A stretch of 64,000 nucleotides of DNA, from assembly GCA_029339195.1 (NCBI GenBank), contig JAPTJF010000053.1, positions 124,001-188,000 on the forward strand, written 5' to 3'. A model generated the notes under the pieces. The model did not search any database. It saw nothing but the letters and a program-made list of their open reading frames with translations, and was not told the DNA's origin. Within the stretch, counting starts at the first letter, position 1. Every line of letters starts with the position of its first letter. The position numbers were made by a program, and so were the translations under genes. This document shows, one piece after another, positions 48,401 through 58,900 of the stretch. This DNA is from Micractinium sp. NFX-FRZ. Its lineage: Eukaryota > Chlorophyta > Trebouxiophyceae > Chlorellales > Chlorellaceae.

Positions 48401-50194
48401 CTCCCCGCCTCCCAGCCCTCAGCCACCCTCGTCCTCCCCGCCTCCCCGCCCTCAGCCACCCTCGCCCTCCCCGCCTCCCAGTCCCAGCCCCCCAAAACCT
48501 CCCCCCCCGCCCAATCCTTCTCCGCCCCCGAAGCCTTCCCCGCCAAAGCCCTCCCCACGCAAACCCTCCCCACCCAAGCCCTCTCCTCCCAAGCGTTCCC
48601 CGCCACCTCGCCGGCCACCACCCCAAGGCCCTGCAAGTGAGCCTTGCACACACTTTCCACGGGGTACTAGCAGCAGGATGCACACTAGCATTTGTCGCAG
48701 GATACAGGACAACTGGAAGGAGGGCAGCAGGGTGTGAAAGCAAGCCTTAAGGCTGGAAGAGCTTCTCTGAACCCTTTGCTCCTTCTCCCTGCTTGCAATC
48801 CTGGCAGCCCCCCGCTGTTCCAGGGGTCTGTGTCGCGCTTTGCTTGCAGAAACCAGGCTGTAGACCCACAAAAGCATAAAACCCTTGCCCTCTGGCTGCA
48901 GGCACCCCCGTTGCAGGCAAGGCCGCACAGCCGTCCTCCGTGGCCTCACGCGTACTGGCCGGCAGGACGGTGCGGTATACCGGCGCTCTAGCCATCGATG
49001 GCAACGCCCAGACCTTCACCATGACCCTGCCTGAGGTGGGCGCTCTGGCGGGTTGCAGCACCTTGGCTGCTTGGGCATACAGTCATGCCTGCAGTTGTGA
49101 TTGGTTCAATCCTTCTAATCGTCTTCAAAATAAGTGGAGGTGCCACCAACTTGCTTGGGGGGGCAGCAGCCCCAGGACACATAAGAGGGAGCTTCAGGGA
49201 GCCACTGTGATGTGGGAGCCTTCGCTCCTGGCCGGCCTGCGGGAAGGTGAGGAGGCACCCACCCACCCATCGACCCTGCCCCCTTGCAAACCCACCGTGC
49301 CATGTGCCCCGCCGCTGCAGTCCGCCCCCTGGCTCGCCATTGACTTGGGCCGCAGGGTTGAGGTGCTGCACGTGGTTGTACGTCCCGCCCCTGCGGCCAG
49401 CGGCGTCAGCTATGCCAGGGAGCACTCGTTCACTGTGCGGGTGGGGAACGCCGCCTCCACGCCGGCCGGCGGCCTTGACAAGCGGTGAGCTGGCAGACAG
49501 GAGGCAGTTCTACGGCGGGGGGGGGAGCTTCAAAGAAGCCAGCCCTGGTTTAGTTGCATGGGAGAGGCATGGTGGTGGCACTGCCGGAGCCTGGCCTTAG
49601 ACCCAGAGGACTAGCGTGCAAGGCGGGCTTGGCGTGGAGCCTGGCCACCCTCGCCCTGCTAGCTGCACCTGCGCGCCATGCTGCCGCAGCTCCCCCCACC
49701 TTGGAACAAAACAACCCAGGGTGTTTGCGTGCTGCTCCCGCCGCCGCCCCTCCCCCCACTGCAGCGCCGCGTCATGCACCTCCGCGGCTGGACCACTCAA
49801 GGCGGCGGGCAGCACCCTGGCGTGCGGCCGCAGGGCAAACAACGGCACCTTTGTGGCCGCCCCACTTGTGGGACGGTATGTCTCAATCGAACTCAAGTCC
49901 AGCAAGGCTGGCGCCAAGAGCACGCTTGCGCTGGCGGAGGTGGTGGTCCACACTCGAGGTGAGGTGGCAGGGTGCAATGCCTCTGCTTGCGATCTTGATG
50001 GGGCCGCGCTTGCAGTCTGTTTTTCCGCAACAGAACTTGCGACACAGACCTCCCGCCAGACACGAGCTGCCATGGGCACGATGCTGCTGCTGAGGTGTAT
50101 CAATTGCCCAGCCGCCCGCCCAACCTCTGTGCCCAGCACTCCCCTGCCCTGCAGCCACCACTGTGCGAGGCTGAGAACTGCGCATGCAAGCTAA
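39451..50194 (+). CDS. Secreted modular purple acid phosphatase with proline-rich linkers
   Basis: A hydrophobic signal peptide (MTTCGAPAAARVLAALSVL) opens the protein. Two copies of an unrecognised module of about 150 aa follow (WFRFTDGTRPMR, CSSATYTGP), with PPSP-rich linkers. The metallophosphatase domain (about 42.7-46.7 kb) has all five PAP motifs: AADVGQ (about 44245), GDISYSDG (about 44612), GNHE (44711), QWHRP (about 45757), GHFHVYSRTC (46072). A third module (46807-48080), a long SPPP linker (48080-48640) and a discoidin-like beta-sandwich (WLAIDLGRRVEVLHVVVRP...GRYVSIELK) follow. PAPs release phosphate from esters at acidic pH outside the cell. I treat it as one gene because the exon ending PVPAG is followed by GTAAGC and a matching phase joins CSSATYTGP. 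A split into two genes remains possible. The last exon could end at about 50172 or 50194. Introns at 39657 (AG|GCAAGC) and 43913 (CAG|GCACGC) look like GC donors. Confidence 0.8.
39779..41180 (+). repeat. Internal segmental duplication, first copy
   Basis: About 1.4 kb covering module exons and their introns is nearly identical to 46807-48200, over coding and intron sequence alike. Confidence 0.93.
40611..40672 (+). repeat. AT-richer telomere-like stretch in an intron, copy 1
   Basis: AAACCC-type units ending in ACCCTAAAACC lie in a module intron. CCCTAAA is the complement of the plant-type TTTAGGG telomere repeat, but only one exact unit is present. Confidence 0.5.
43606..43690 (+). repeat. 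GGGT and ATGATCCA microsatellites
   Basis: A (GTGGGTGG)-type run at the donor is followed by about five imperfect copies of AATGATCC in a phosphatase intron. Confidence 0.8.
46807..48200 (+). repeat. Internal segmental duplication, second copy
   Basis: Partner of 39779-41180. The preceding intron ends also match (GCGCTGAGGTGCC...GCCGCCC), so the duplication reaches about 60 bases further upstream. Confidence 0.93.
47641..47703 (+). repeat. Telomere-like stretch, copy 2
   Basis: Equivalent of 40611-40672 in the duplicated segment, again with one CCCTAAA. Confidence 0.5.
48186..48490 (+). repeat. 33-bp minisatellite coding a Ser-Pro linker
   Basis: About nine tandem units of 33 bases, each coding QPPSPSPPPSP with small variants, inside the proline-rich exon. 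Such Ser-Pro runs in algae are typical hydroxyproline O-glycosylation targets in cell-wall proteins. Confidence 0.9.
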
Positions 50195-50939
50195 GGAGAC
50201 TAAGGTAACCTTTCGCCAAAGAGCTGACGAAAGCCTGGGAAACGCTTCTCCCTGTGTCTCCTGCGCATGCGGCCCTTCGGCCCCGACCACTTTCAGTGCC
50301 AGCGCTCGGCCAGGCCCTGGGCGCTGCGCTCTCATACAGGGCTTTGTTTGCATGTTCCGTGGTCCGATAATGAGTGCTCTTCCGTGAGGTACGCTTTCAA
50401 AGTTCTAGAGACTCCTCTGCACTCTTTGTGAACAAATACACTGACATGTACACACGGCCGCTGGCGCCGCCGCCGCCAGCAGTTGCCCTCCCAAGGCTGT
50501 CACCTGGCATCTTTCTGCATCCCAAGCCTTTGCACAGCCGTTCAAGTAATACAACACAACGCATCGACGCCAAGCAAGAGGAAGCCTGCACTGCCTGTAA
50601 TCACATCCAGCGCGCCACTCAGCACTGTGCTGCATCCGCTGACGCATGTGCCTCCTCATCCCTTTTCTATAAGGTCCTCCTGGTTGTTAAAGGCATTGCA
50701 CACATGCACAGTTGCCGGAGGCAGGGCAAACGCAACTGAGTTCACAACACCGCGACGCTTTGCGAATCAGCATGTGGCTGCGGCCGGCAGGCGCTGCGCC
50801 GGCACGGCGCCGGCACTTGAACGTGTGCACCACGCAGTGTGCACGGCTCCACACCGTCTACAGCATTGCGCATTTCACCAAGCCGGCAAAGCAGCTAGCG
50901 GCTGGAGGGATGCTGCCCCTAACCAGGGATGCAGGCACC
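50195..50939. other. Convergent 3' flanks of phosphatase and ankyrin gene
   Basis: No exon recognised. A TGTAA at 50597-50601 may serve the phosphatase. Confidence 0.4.
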
Positions 50940-51716
50940 CTATCCAGCAAGCATTGCCCGCACCTGACGGCGCTGCATGTCGGTGAGTGGGCCCCAAGAC
51001 GTGCCTGCACGCACTAGCGCCACGACAACATCTTGGCCGTCAGGGTGCAGCGCACACGCCAGCGCACACTCGCCGCTGGCGGCTACCACATCCAGGGCAG
51101 CACCCGCGTCAATGAGCAGCTGTGCCGCACTGACTTGCCCCTGCCGGGCTGCCCACATCAGCGCCGTCCAGCCCCTCGTGTCCCGTGCATTGACGTGCGC
51201 CCCTGCATCCAGCAGCAACTGAACCATGGCTGCAGGCGCGCCGGCCCCAGCGCTGCCGCTAGCAGCGGCCGCTTCCATCAGCGCTGTGCGGCCGTCCAGA
51301 TTGCAATGGCTGACGTCTGCCCCCGCACCCAGCAGCAGCGCAGCAACATCAGCCCTGCCGGACCGGGCTGCCGTCGCGAGGGCAGAGGTGCCGTGACTGT
51401 CTGTCACGCTGACGTCTGCCCCTGCACTGAGCAGCTGCCGCACCACATCCGCATGGCCCCTTGCAGCCGCCGCTGCCAGGGCTGTCAAGCCGCCGCTGTC
51501 GAGCTGCCAGTTCACGTCTGCACCACGCAGCATCGCCGCCTGCACCCGCTCCACTTGCCCATTGCATGCCGCGGCAAACAGCGGCTCCTCTCCTGCAGCA
51601 GGGGCAAGGCGGCAGCACACACATTGCTGCTCTGCCCCGCAGGGCTTGGGCGATGGGTGCCCAGTCAGCTAACCCTGGGGCAGCTGCTGCAGCCCCATTA
51701 GGGGCACCCTCCATGA
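50940..51716 (-). CDS. Ankyrin-repeat protein
   Basis: One exon (about 50940-51600) codes six or so ankyrin units: EEPLFAAACNGQVERVQ, GLTALAAAAARGHADVVRQL, GTSALATAARSGRADVAALL, GRTALMEAAAAS, GWTALMWAARQGQVSAAQLL, then a decayed one; the stop is at 50940-50942. Such proteins are protein-binding scaffolds; no further role can be given. The start is unresolved: there is no in-frame ATG close upstream, and a CTGCTGCAG acceptor sits at about 51600. A short first exon ending near 51708 (ATG GAG G|GTGCCC) would join in frame, giving MEGEEPLF, but its donor is poor. A one-base frameshift with the open frame upstream (51624-51879) is the alternative. Confidence 0.75.
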
Positions 51717-52608
51717 GCAGGCTGCGCAGAGCGGTGCATAGGCGTGCTGTAGGTGTTTTGTGCTGCTGGTGTGTGGCATCCCCAAATGGAGCACCCCTCT
51801 CACCATAAGCAGCAGGCCCTCCCAAGTTTGCCGCCACTCGTGCAGCACCCCGCGCCCGGCTGCGGGAGATGGTGGGCACAACACGGCAGGTGCCTGCAGG
51901 GGCCAGCTGTTGAGACGGTGACTAACTTGCAATGCACATGCCATGCATATAAGCCTAGCTGGCTTGCCTATGCACTGGAGACTGGGCGCAGCAAGGGCGG
52001 GCACCGAGGAGGTCACGCAACACCGCCCTGGGGTCCCGCCTGCCCGCTGCCCTTGGACGAGTGCCCCGGCGCCTGCGGGTGGCACACGTACCTCGGCAGG
52101 ACAAGGAACGCTGCACATGGGCTGCTAGGCGCAGGGCAGTGGTCCCCGAGTTGCGAGCTGTGGGAGGGAGGGCAGGGCAGCGACTGGCAATTGCCGACAT
52201 AGCAAGGGCTGAGGAGACACTGAGCAGCGTTGTATTTCACTTCACTTGAGGAGCCAACTCGTTCGCCAGTCTTCAAGTACCATAGAAATGTCTGCCACTG
52301 CCGCTGCCAACCTGGCGCCACGTCGGCAAGGCGCCTTGCTCTCTGTGTCTCTCCGGCCAGCCTATAGCTTTGCGTCGCCTCCTACAAGGCAGTTGACCTA
52401 GGCCTTCTGCACCCCATCCAGATAGCCAGAAGCGAACCTCAAGCCCGCTCACAAGCTCTGCTGCATGTCTCTGAAGCCCCACTGCTCACCCTGCAATGCA
52501 GGCCTGCGCAGTACCTAGCTTCTTGTCTGCGCAGTTGCACCAATCATCGGGAAAACACACTGGAGGAGCAAGCGCTGGCAGAAGCCCGCATGCGCAGGCA
52601 GACCTCGG
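51717..52608. other. Intergenic
   Basis: Upstream of the ankyrin exon and downstream of the RabGGTase gene. Open frames exist but none is recognised. A 5' exon of the ankyrin gene may lie in the left part. Confidence 0.35.
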
Positions 52609-55600
52609 CTAGCTCTCATTTGCCGCCTCCTGCGACTGCCCCGTGCTGCCTTCCTGCCGCTGCGGCTGCCCCTGCCGCCGCTGGCGCAGGCGCTCAACCA
52701 CCTCCACAGGCAGGGCAAATGCTGGGTCGATGGGTGCCAGGCCGGGGCGCCCCATCAGGCTGAGGCCCGCGATCCCAAAGAAGGTGTGGTACACATCCAC
52801 CTGTGTGTGGGGGGGAAGGGTGGGGAGATGAGTGGGCAGGCGGGCAGGTGAGAATGAGAAGCAGGTGGGGTGGACAAGCGGGGGTGGCATGAGGTGGGCA
52901 GGCAGGTGGGCAGGTTTGGAAGGGAGCATGTGTTGTGCGGGGCCACCGCCTGCGGTGCGGGTGGCAGGAGTGTAGGTGGGCAGGCAGGAGAGCAGGAGAG
53001 CAAGCTCAAGGGGCCGGGTCAGTGGCTTGCAGCTGCACCGTCTGCCGCTACTCTCCCCTTGCCGCCGTCCTGCTCCAACCATGCCCCACCGCACCACACC
53101 TGCCCCCAACAAGGCCCCACCTGGTCCTCCGGCCTATCCGAGATGCCCCCGCCCTCCTCGTCCTGCACAGCCAAGCACAGGCACAGGCGGGAATGGCATC
53201 AGCGATTCAGCTCAAACAGTCAGCAAGCCCGCAAGAGAGCAGACCAGGGACAGCAGGCCAAGCTTGAATCCACATGATTCCACAAAGAGAAACGCCAGGC
53301 CCCTGCCCGCCCTGTTGCCTGCCTAAGGGCGCCTGTACCACTCCCTTGCCACCTGGTGCCAGCAGTCGAAGATGAAGCCAGAGTGGCTCTCCCACCGCCG
53401 CAACCCATGCATCTACCCACAAGCCATGGTTGCCCATCCCAACCCCACTGCCATCTGGCAGACGAGGACGGAGTCTGTGTCCCTCCCTCCACCGCCACCT
53501 CACCCACAGGGCCTGCCAAGCTCCGCCCCCCACCTGCCCCCCTTGCCTGGCAGTCCAGTATGAAGTCTGTGAGCGCTGCCTGGTCAATCCAGTGCAGGCG
53601 GCCCAGGATGGAGAGGGCTGAGAGGCACCACCACGAGTAGCACACGTCCTGCAGGCACAGGCAGTGAGCCAACAGGCAGGCAACTTGGCTGCATGCAGCA
53701 CCTGGTTGGGCATAGCCCTACTCAGAAGACCTCCTGGCCCCCTGGAGGAGGCCTCTGGAGGAGGCCAGGAGTAGCACACACCCTGCGGGCATTGATACAG
53801 CCAGCAGGCAAACAGCTTGGCCGCCGGCAGCAACGGATGCTTGCACGCAGACGAGATGATGATCACCGCGGCTGCTGCGGCTGGGCCAATGATGAGGCAC
53901 ATGCTCATGCCTGCCCACCTGCAGCTTCTCTGGCCGCCCGTTGAGCCCGCCGCTCTTGGTCTGCCGCTCGCACAGCCTGCACATCAGCCCAGATGGTTGG
54001 TTAATTGGACGGTGTTCAATCAAGGTATGGCCCTGGGTCCAGCGAGGTATAGAGAGACATAGAGGGGCAAGGCAGAGTGAGAGGGGCGCAGCTGGGAGAG
54101 GCTCAGAGAGTGGCTCAGCAATGACAGCACACAAGTCGTGCCTCAAGTGCACCCACCCCACCTGCTCGTCGGCATCACGAGAGGCAGCACTGCGTAAGCA
54201 CATCCTGCCACACCCCTGCTCGGCTGCCGCGCTTCCCAGCACTGCCACCTCCCTTGCCCTCGGGTGTGCCCCATCCCCGCCTTCAGCAACACCCTGCCCC
54301 CCACATGTCTCCCACCACTGTTTGCCCGACTCACCACCAGCAGAGCAGGTCTCGGTCCGCCAGGTCCAGCCGCCCCGCAATGTCCAGCGCCGCCACACAC
54401 GTGAACACCTGCCCCGCGTGCGACTCATTGCCTGTAAGGCCAAGCGGTGGGTGGGCGGGGAGCACGTGCGGAGCACGGGACATGCAACTGAACAGCTGCC
54501 CAGCGTGCGAACCGTTGCCTGCAAGGGCAAGTGGTAGGTGGGGGGCACGTGCGGAGCAGCCAAACCGGACATCAAACAAGTGACACCCAAACCCCATCTG
54601 AACACAATGCATCACCCACCACCCACTGGGACCCACCTGGTGTGCAGCCAAAGCCGCCGTCAAAGTTCTTGCATGCCGCCACGTAGGCGGCCGCAGCACC
54701 CACGTCCACCGCGTCCAGCCTGTCGATCAACCACAGCGCGCACAGCGCGCAGTAGGAGAACCGCGTGTCCGTCTCGCCCCACTCATCCCCCCAGAAAGAG
54801 CCGTCGGGCTGCTGCAGCCCGGCAATGTCTGCAGGGGCGCGGGCCAGGTGAAGGAGGGCGGGTTGGATGGATGCAGGGGCAATGGGGGGTTGGGACAGGT
54901 GGGCCAGCGGCAGGGCACTGGGAGGGGTGTGGGCGGCAGTGTGTACAACTCACGACGAAACAACTGACAACATTCACTGTGCAGGGGAGGGCACGCACGC
55001 CGGCCTGCACCCCGCATCTACAATTGGTTGCCGCACCCAACCCAGGCAGCAGGCAGCAGGCAGCGGAACTCACAGCTCGCCACAGCGTCTGCGTCCACCG
55101 CCGCCAGCTGGTCGCAGAGAGCCAGGATTTGCAGAGCTGAGAGCGTGTAGAGCAGGTGTGGGTCGTGCCGCTCGCTGCCGCCAAAGCCGCCGCCGGGAAG
55201 CTGGCAGCGCAGCACCCACGCCACAATGGCGCCTCCGTCCAGCGCATCCCGCCGCCCCAGCAGGTGCAACGCTGTCAGGCCCCAGTACACGCCGCTCAGC
55301 CGGAAGTGCTCGGTGGCAAAGTACTCGAAGCTGTCCTTGTTCTGTGGACAGGGAGCAGGAGTGGCCGGCTGTGAGGGTTGCAGGTGAACACGGCAGCAGG
55401 CGACGGCGGCGGCGGCGGGGCAGAAGGCGCAGAGACAGCGGGACGCAGATGATCACCGCTTGGATTCAGAGGTGCGCGTGCACCCCTGTAGAAATCCATA
55501 GCGGCAGAAAAGAGCATGGCCGAGTGGAAGGTTGTGATCGGGGCGCCGGCAGCAACAGACGACGCTTCTAGTTATTCTACAGTTAGTCACAATCCCGGAT

Positions 55601-55689
55601 GATGTCAGCAACACTCCTACCTCGCTGAACTTGACAATGAAGTCCGCGTGCAGGCCCGCCAGCAGCTCCTGCCTCTTTGGGTGCACCAT
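52609..55689 (-). CDS. Rab geranylgeranyltransferase beta subunit (eight exons)
   Basis: Exons (minus, edges approximate): 55621-55689, about 55078-55341, about 54612-54826, about 54337-54445, 53923-53975, about 53550-53650, about 53121-53166, 52609-52800. The protein has prenyltransferase repeats: [116 protein letters not shown]. Zinc ligands Asp and Cys (DVC) and His (YHTFF) are present. With the alpha subunit and REP it attaches geranylgeranyl groups to Rab GTPases in the cytosol. The GGxNGRP-K pattern fits the Rab-type enzyme rather than farnesyltransferase. An upstream in-frame Met at 55701 is possible. The exon 6 donor is CAG|GCAAGG. Edge copies occur in several introns. Confidence 0.93.
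53355..53570 (-). repeat. Copy of RabGGTase exon 6 3' edge
   Basis: The real end TTCATACTGGACTGCCAG|GCAAGG (about 53550) is copied at about 53355-53377 as TTCATCTTCGACTGCTGGCA, followed by CCAGGTGGCAAGG. Confidence 0.6.
53640..53790 (-). repeat. Copy of RabGGTase exon 6 start
   Basis: The start GACGTGTGCTACTCGTGG (about 53650) is preceded upstream at about 53767-53785 by GGGTGTGTGCTACTCCTGG behind a GCA. Confidence 0.65.
54395..54535 (-). repeat. Copy of RabGGTase exon 4 start
   Basis: The real start GCAATGAGTCGCACGCGGGG (about 54432) is copied at about 54522 as GCAACGGTTCGCACGCTGGG behind CTTGCAG. The spacer (CACGTGCGGAGCA) is also repeated. Confidence 0.8.
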
Positions 55690-55902
55690 GGCGCGCACCA
55701 ATATGCTAGCACTGTTGCAAGTGTCGTGGGGGTCGCTTGGAAGCGAGAGGCCCCTTGTTTGAGACCTCGCGCGTCCACGTCATCGCGCGCCAGGATTGAA
55801 CCTGGTGGCTCTTTGGTGGCAAATCGGCCACATTGCATGCCAACAGGACAGTCATAGGGACTCGAGTCGTTGTCGACAGAGTGCAAAGGGACACTGCAAG
55901 CG
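55690..55902. promoter_or_regulatory. Divergent upstream region of RabGGTase (-) and SPOUT1 (+)
   Basis: 213 bases between start codons. No recognisable core motif. Confidence 0.4.
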
Positions 55903-58900
55903 ATGGGCAGCGACAAGAAGAGCAAGCGGAAGGACAAGGAGGCGAAGAGCGGCAGCGATAAGAAGAAACGGAGATCGGAGGGAGCGCCACAGGAGTGAGC
56001 AAGCTTCGCATGCGGCATGCTCTCCCTGTTTCCTGCCGCTCTGCTCCTCTTGGACGGCTGTCCTTTTGCATTCTGCTTTGCAGCAGCCTGCGTCGGCCCG
56101 TGAACCCTGCATCGCCGCAGGAAGCCCGGAATGCCACTGCCGCCTGTTGCCGCCGCCGCCGCCGCTGCCGCCGCCAGCACGGAGTCCCACACCGCTGCCC
56201 CGCTGCCCCGCTTGCAGGCCCGCCACGCAGGAGCAAGGGCAGGGCCAGGGCCGGCCCTACACCGTGTCCATTGCGGTGGCGGCCTCATGCATTGAGAACG
56301 CACAAAATTTGGAGCTGGCTACGCTGCTGGCGGGGCAGATTGCGCGTGCGGCAGCCATTTTCAATGTGGACGAGGTGAGGACCTTTGGTTGTGTGTGGCG
56401 TGTGTCCGAGGATGTTGTGTGTATGTGGGGGATGGGTGAGAGGGGTGGGGTTAGGTGCATTGGGTCCCTTGCAGCCTGGTAAGGCAAGACAAGATTTTGC
56501 CGCATTGGGCCCGGTGCAGCCTTGTAAGCCATCAGGGCGGGATTTTTCCAGAAGGCGTGCAGCTTTTGTGTCATGTCCATGAGGTGCTGCCCAGGGCGTG
56601 GAGCCTGATTGGGCCATGGGCGTGACGCTTGGCGGGGGGGAGGTGGGTGTGACGCTGCCACTGCAGCTGCCCGTCCTGCCCATCTGCCTACCCCACACTC
56701 CTGCCTGCTCCCTCTTCCCCCGCCTGCCCCGCCTGCCCCTGCTGCTGCGCCCCTCCGCCTTGCCAGGTACTTGTGCTGTGCTGTGCTATGGGCACGCCCG
56801 CCTCTCTCCCTTCCGTCCCTCTCCTGGTCTAACCCACAAGCATGCCCCGCTGTCGGCCCTCCCCTTATGCCCCTGTTTGCATGTGGTTGTGCTGGACTAC
56901 ACTCCCATCTGTGCTTCCTCCTGCCTGCCTGCCTCCCCAATGGTTTGGCTCACCTTGGTGCCCTGCTGCCCTCATGCTGCCAGGTGGTTGTGCTGGACGA
57001 CATCCCGGGGCGGCAGCCGGGGCACGTGAGCGCCGCGGCCGCGCTGTTTGGGCGGGTGCTGCAGTTCATGGAGACGCCGCAGTACCTCAAAAAGTGAGGG
57101 GGAGGGATGGGTAGAGGGGCACGGGTCGGTGAGCTGGCGGGTGCTGCAGTTCATGGAGACGCCGCAGTACCTGAGAAAGGGGGATGGGAAGGGGAGAGGG
57201 GAGGAGGGGAGGGGAGGTAGGTAGGGTGATGGGTGTGGTGTTGGTGAGATGGTGCAGGCTGCAGGTCATGGAGACGCCTCTTTGGCTCACAAATTTGAGA
57301 AAAGGAGGTACGAAGATGGACGCTAGTTACGTGGTACCCTTGGGCTCTGGCCTGGTGCCAAACCAGGGCCCCATTCCCCAAGCACCCCGACCTCGAGCAC
57401 GCCCGCGTGCTGCCCACTTCTTCCTCACCACCGCCCTCCCCCACCCCCGCTCTCCTTCTCTCTCCCCTGTTTCCCTTGCAGGGCGCTGATCCCCATGCAC
57501 CCCGACCTCAAGTACGCCGGCGTGCTGCCCCCGCTGGACGCCCCCCACCACCTGCGCTCCACCGAGTGGGGGCCCTACCGGGAGGGGTGCGTGCGGCGCA
57601 GCGCCAAGGGGGAGGGCTCGTGGCTGGACGTGGGGCTGGACAGGGACGCCCACATCCCACAGGTGCGCAGGTGGCAGGGTAAAGGCACGTGTGGGTAGAG
57701 AGGGGTGTGTCACGTGCACAGAGGGTGGGGCAAGGTTGTGCCAGGGGGCACAAGCTCCTGGCTGGGTGGGTGGGGACCTTGTGTTGGATGGGACACAAAA
57801 TAAAAATATAAATAAATATAAGGCAGAACTCAGAGATCACAAAGGCATGACATGCACGCAGCCAGCGTCGGGGCGACAGCTATGGGCTGAAGAAGCCCCG
57901 CCTGATTGCACGCTGGTGGGGGATGCTAGGCAGAGCTCTGTTGTAGTGGTGGGTAGGGTGTGTGGCGGCACAAGCGTGGAGCTCATAGGGCAGTGCAGCG
58001 TGGCAGGCAGCACGCCGTTGGCGGATGGCTCAAAACTGGCCCGCCACACGGTGCTACCGTGCCTGCCTCTTGCATTCACTCTCTCCCCGTCCCCACGCTT
58101 CCTCCCCTCGTTCACTCTGCCGTGCCGATTCCCCACTCCTCCTGCCCTGCCACGTGGCCTGTGCAGGCTGTGAAGGAGGGCGTGCGGCTGACGCTAGCCA
58201 TGGGTGACCAGCCCAGCGCTGTGACGGTACAGGGGCAGCAGGTGCTGCAGGGACAACTGGCGCTACCGGCGGGTGAGCCCAGCACTCAAGGCAGGGTGTA
58301 GGTGTAGTGGTGTTTGTGGTGTGTGTGTAGGGCGCTACCTCCCCGAGTGTGCAGGCCCCCGTGTGAAGCAGGCCCACATAACCCGCACCTCCCGCATCAC
58401 CTTCCCCTGCCCCTTCTAACGCCTGCCCGCCCGCCCGCCCGCCCCCTCGCTGCCTGCAGACCCCCGTGAGAAGCGGGGCCTGTACTGGGGGTACATCACC
58501 CGCATCGCGCCCACCCTGGCGGCCATGGTGCAGGAGTGCCCCTTCCCGGGGGGGTACGACCTGACCGTGGGCACCTCAGGTAGGGGGAGCACAGCATGCA
58601 CAGCAGCAGGACCACAGCATGGCCAGCAGGAGCTGTTGAAGCAAACGCACCAGTCGCGCTCTAGCACAACAGGCAGCAGGGAGGACAGGGAGGCAAGCAG
58701 GGGAGTGGAAGGAGCAAGCCACTTGCCCCCTCCCTTTCCCATGCCTCTCGGCCCACCGCCCGCCCCGCCCTGCATCCCCCCTCCTTCCCTCCTTCCCCTC
58801 CCACTCCCCTGTGCGCAGAGCGCGGCGAGCGCACGCCTGCCTGCCAGCTGCAGCTGGGCGGCTTCCGCCACCTGCTGGTCGTGTTTGGCGGGCCGCAGGG

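Noticed and set aside
49100..49140. tRNA T-arm-like GGTTCAATCC
   Set aside because: No acceptor stem, D-arm or anticodon arm can be folded around it.
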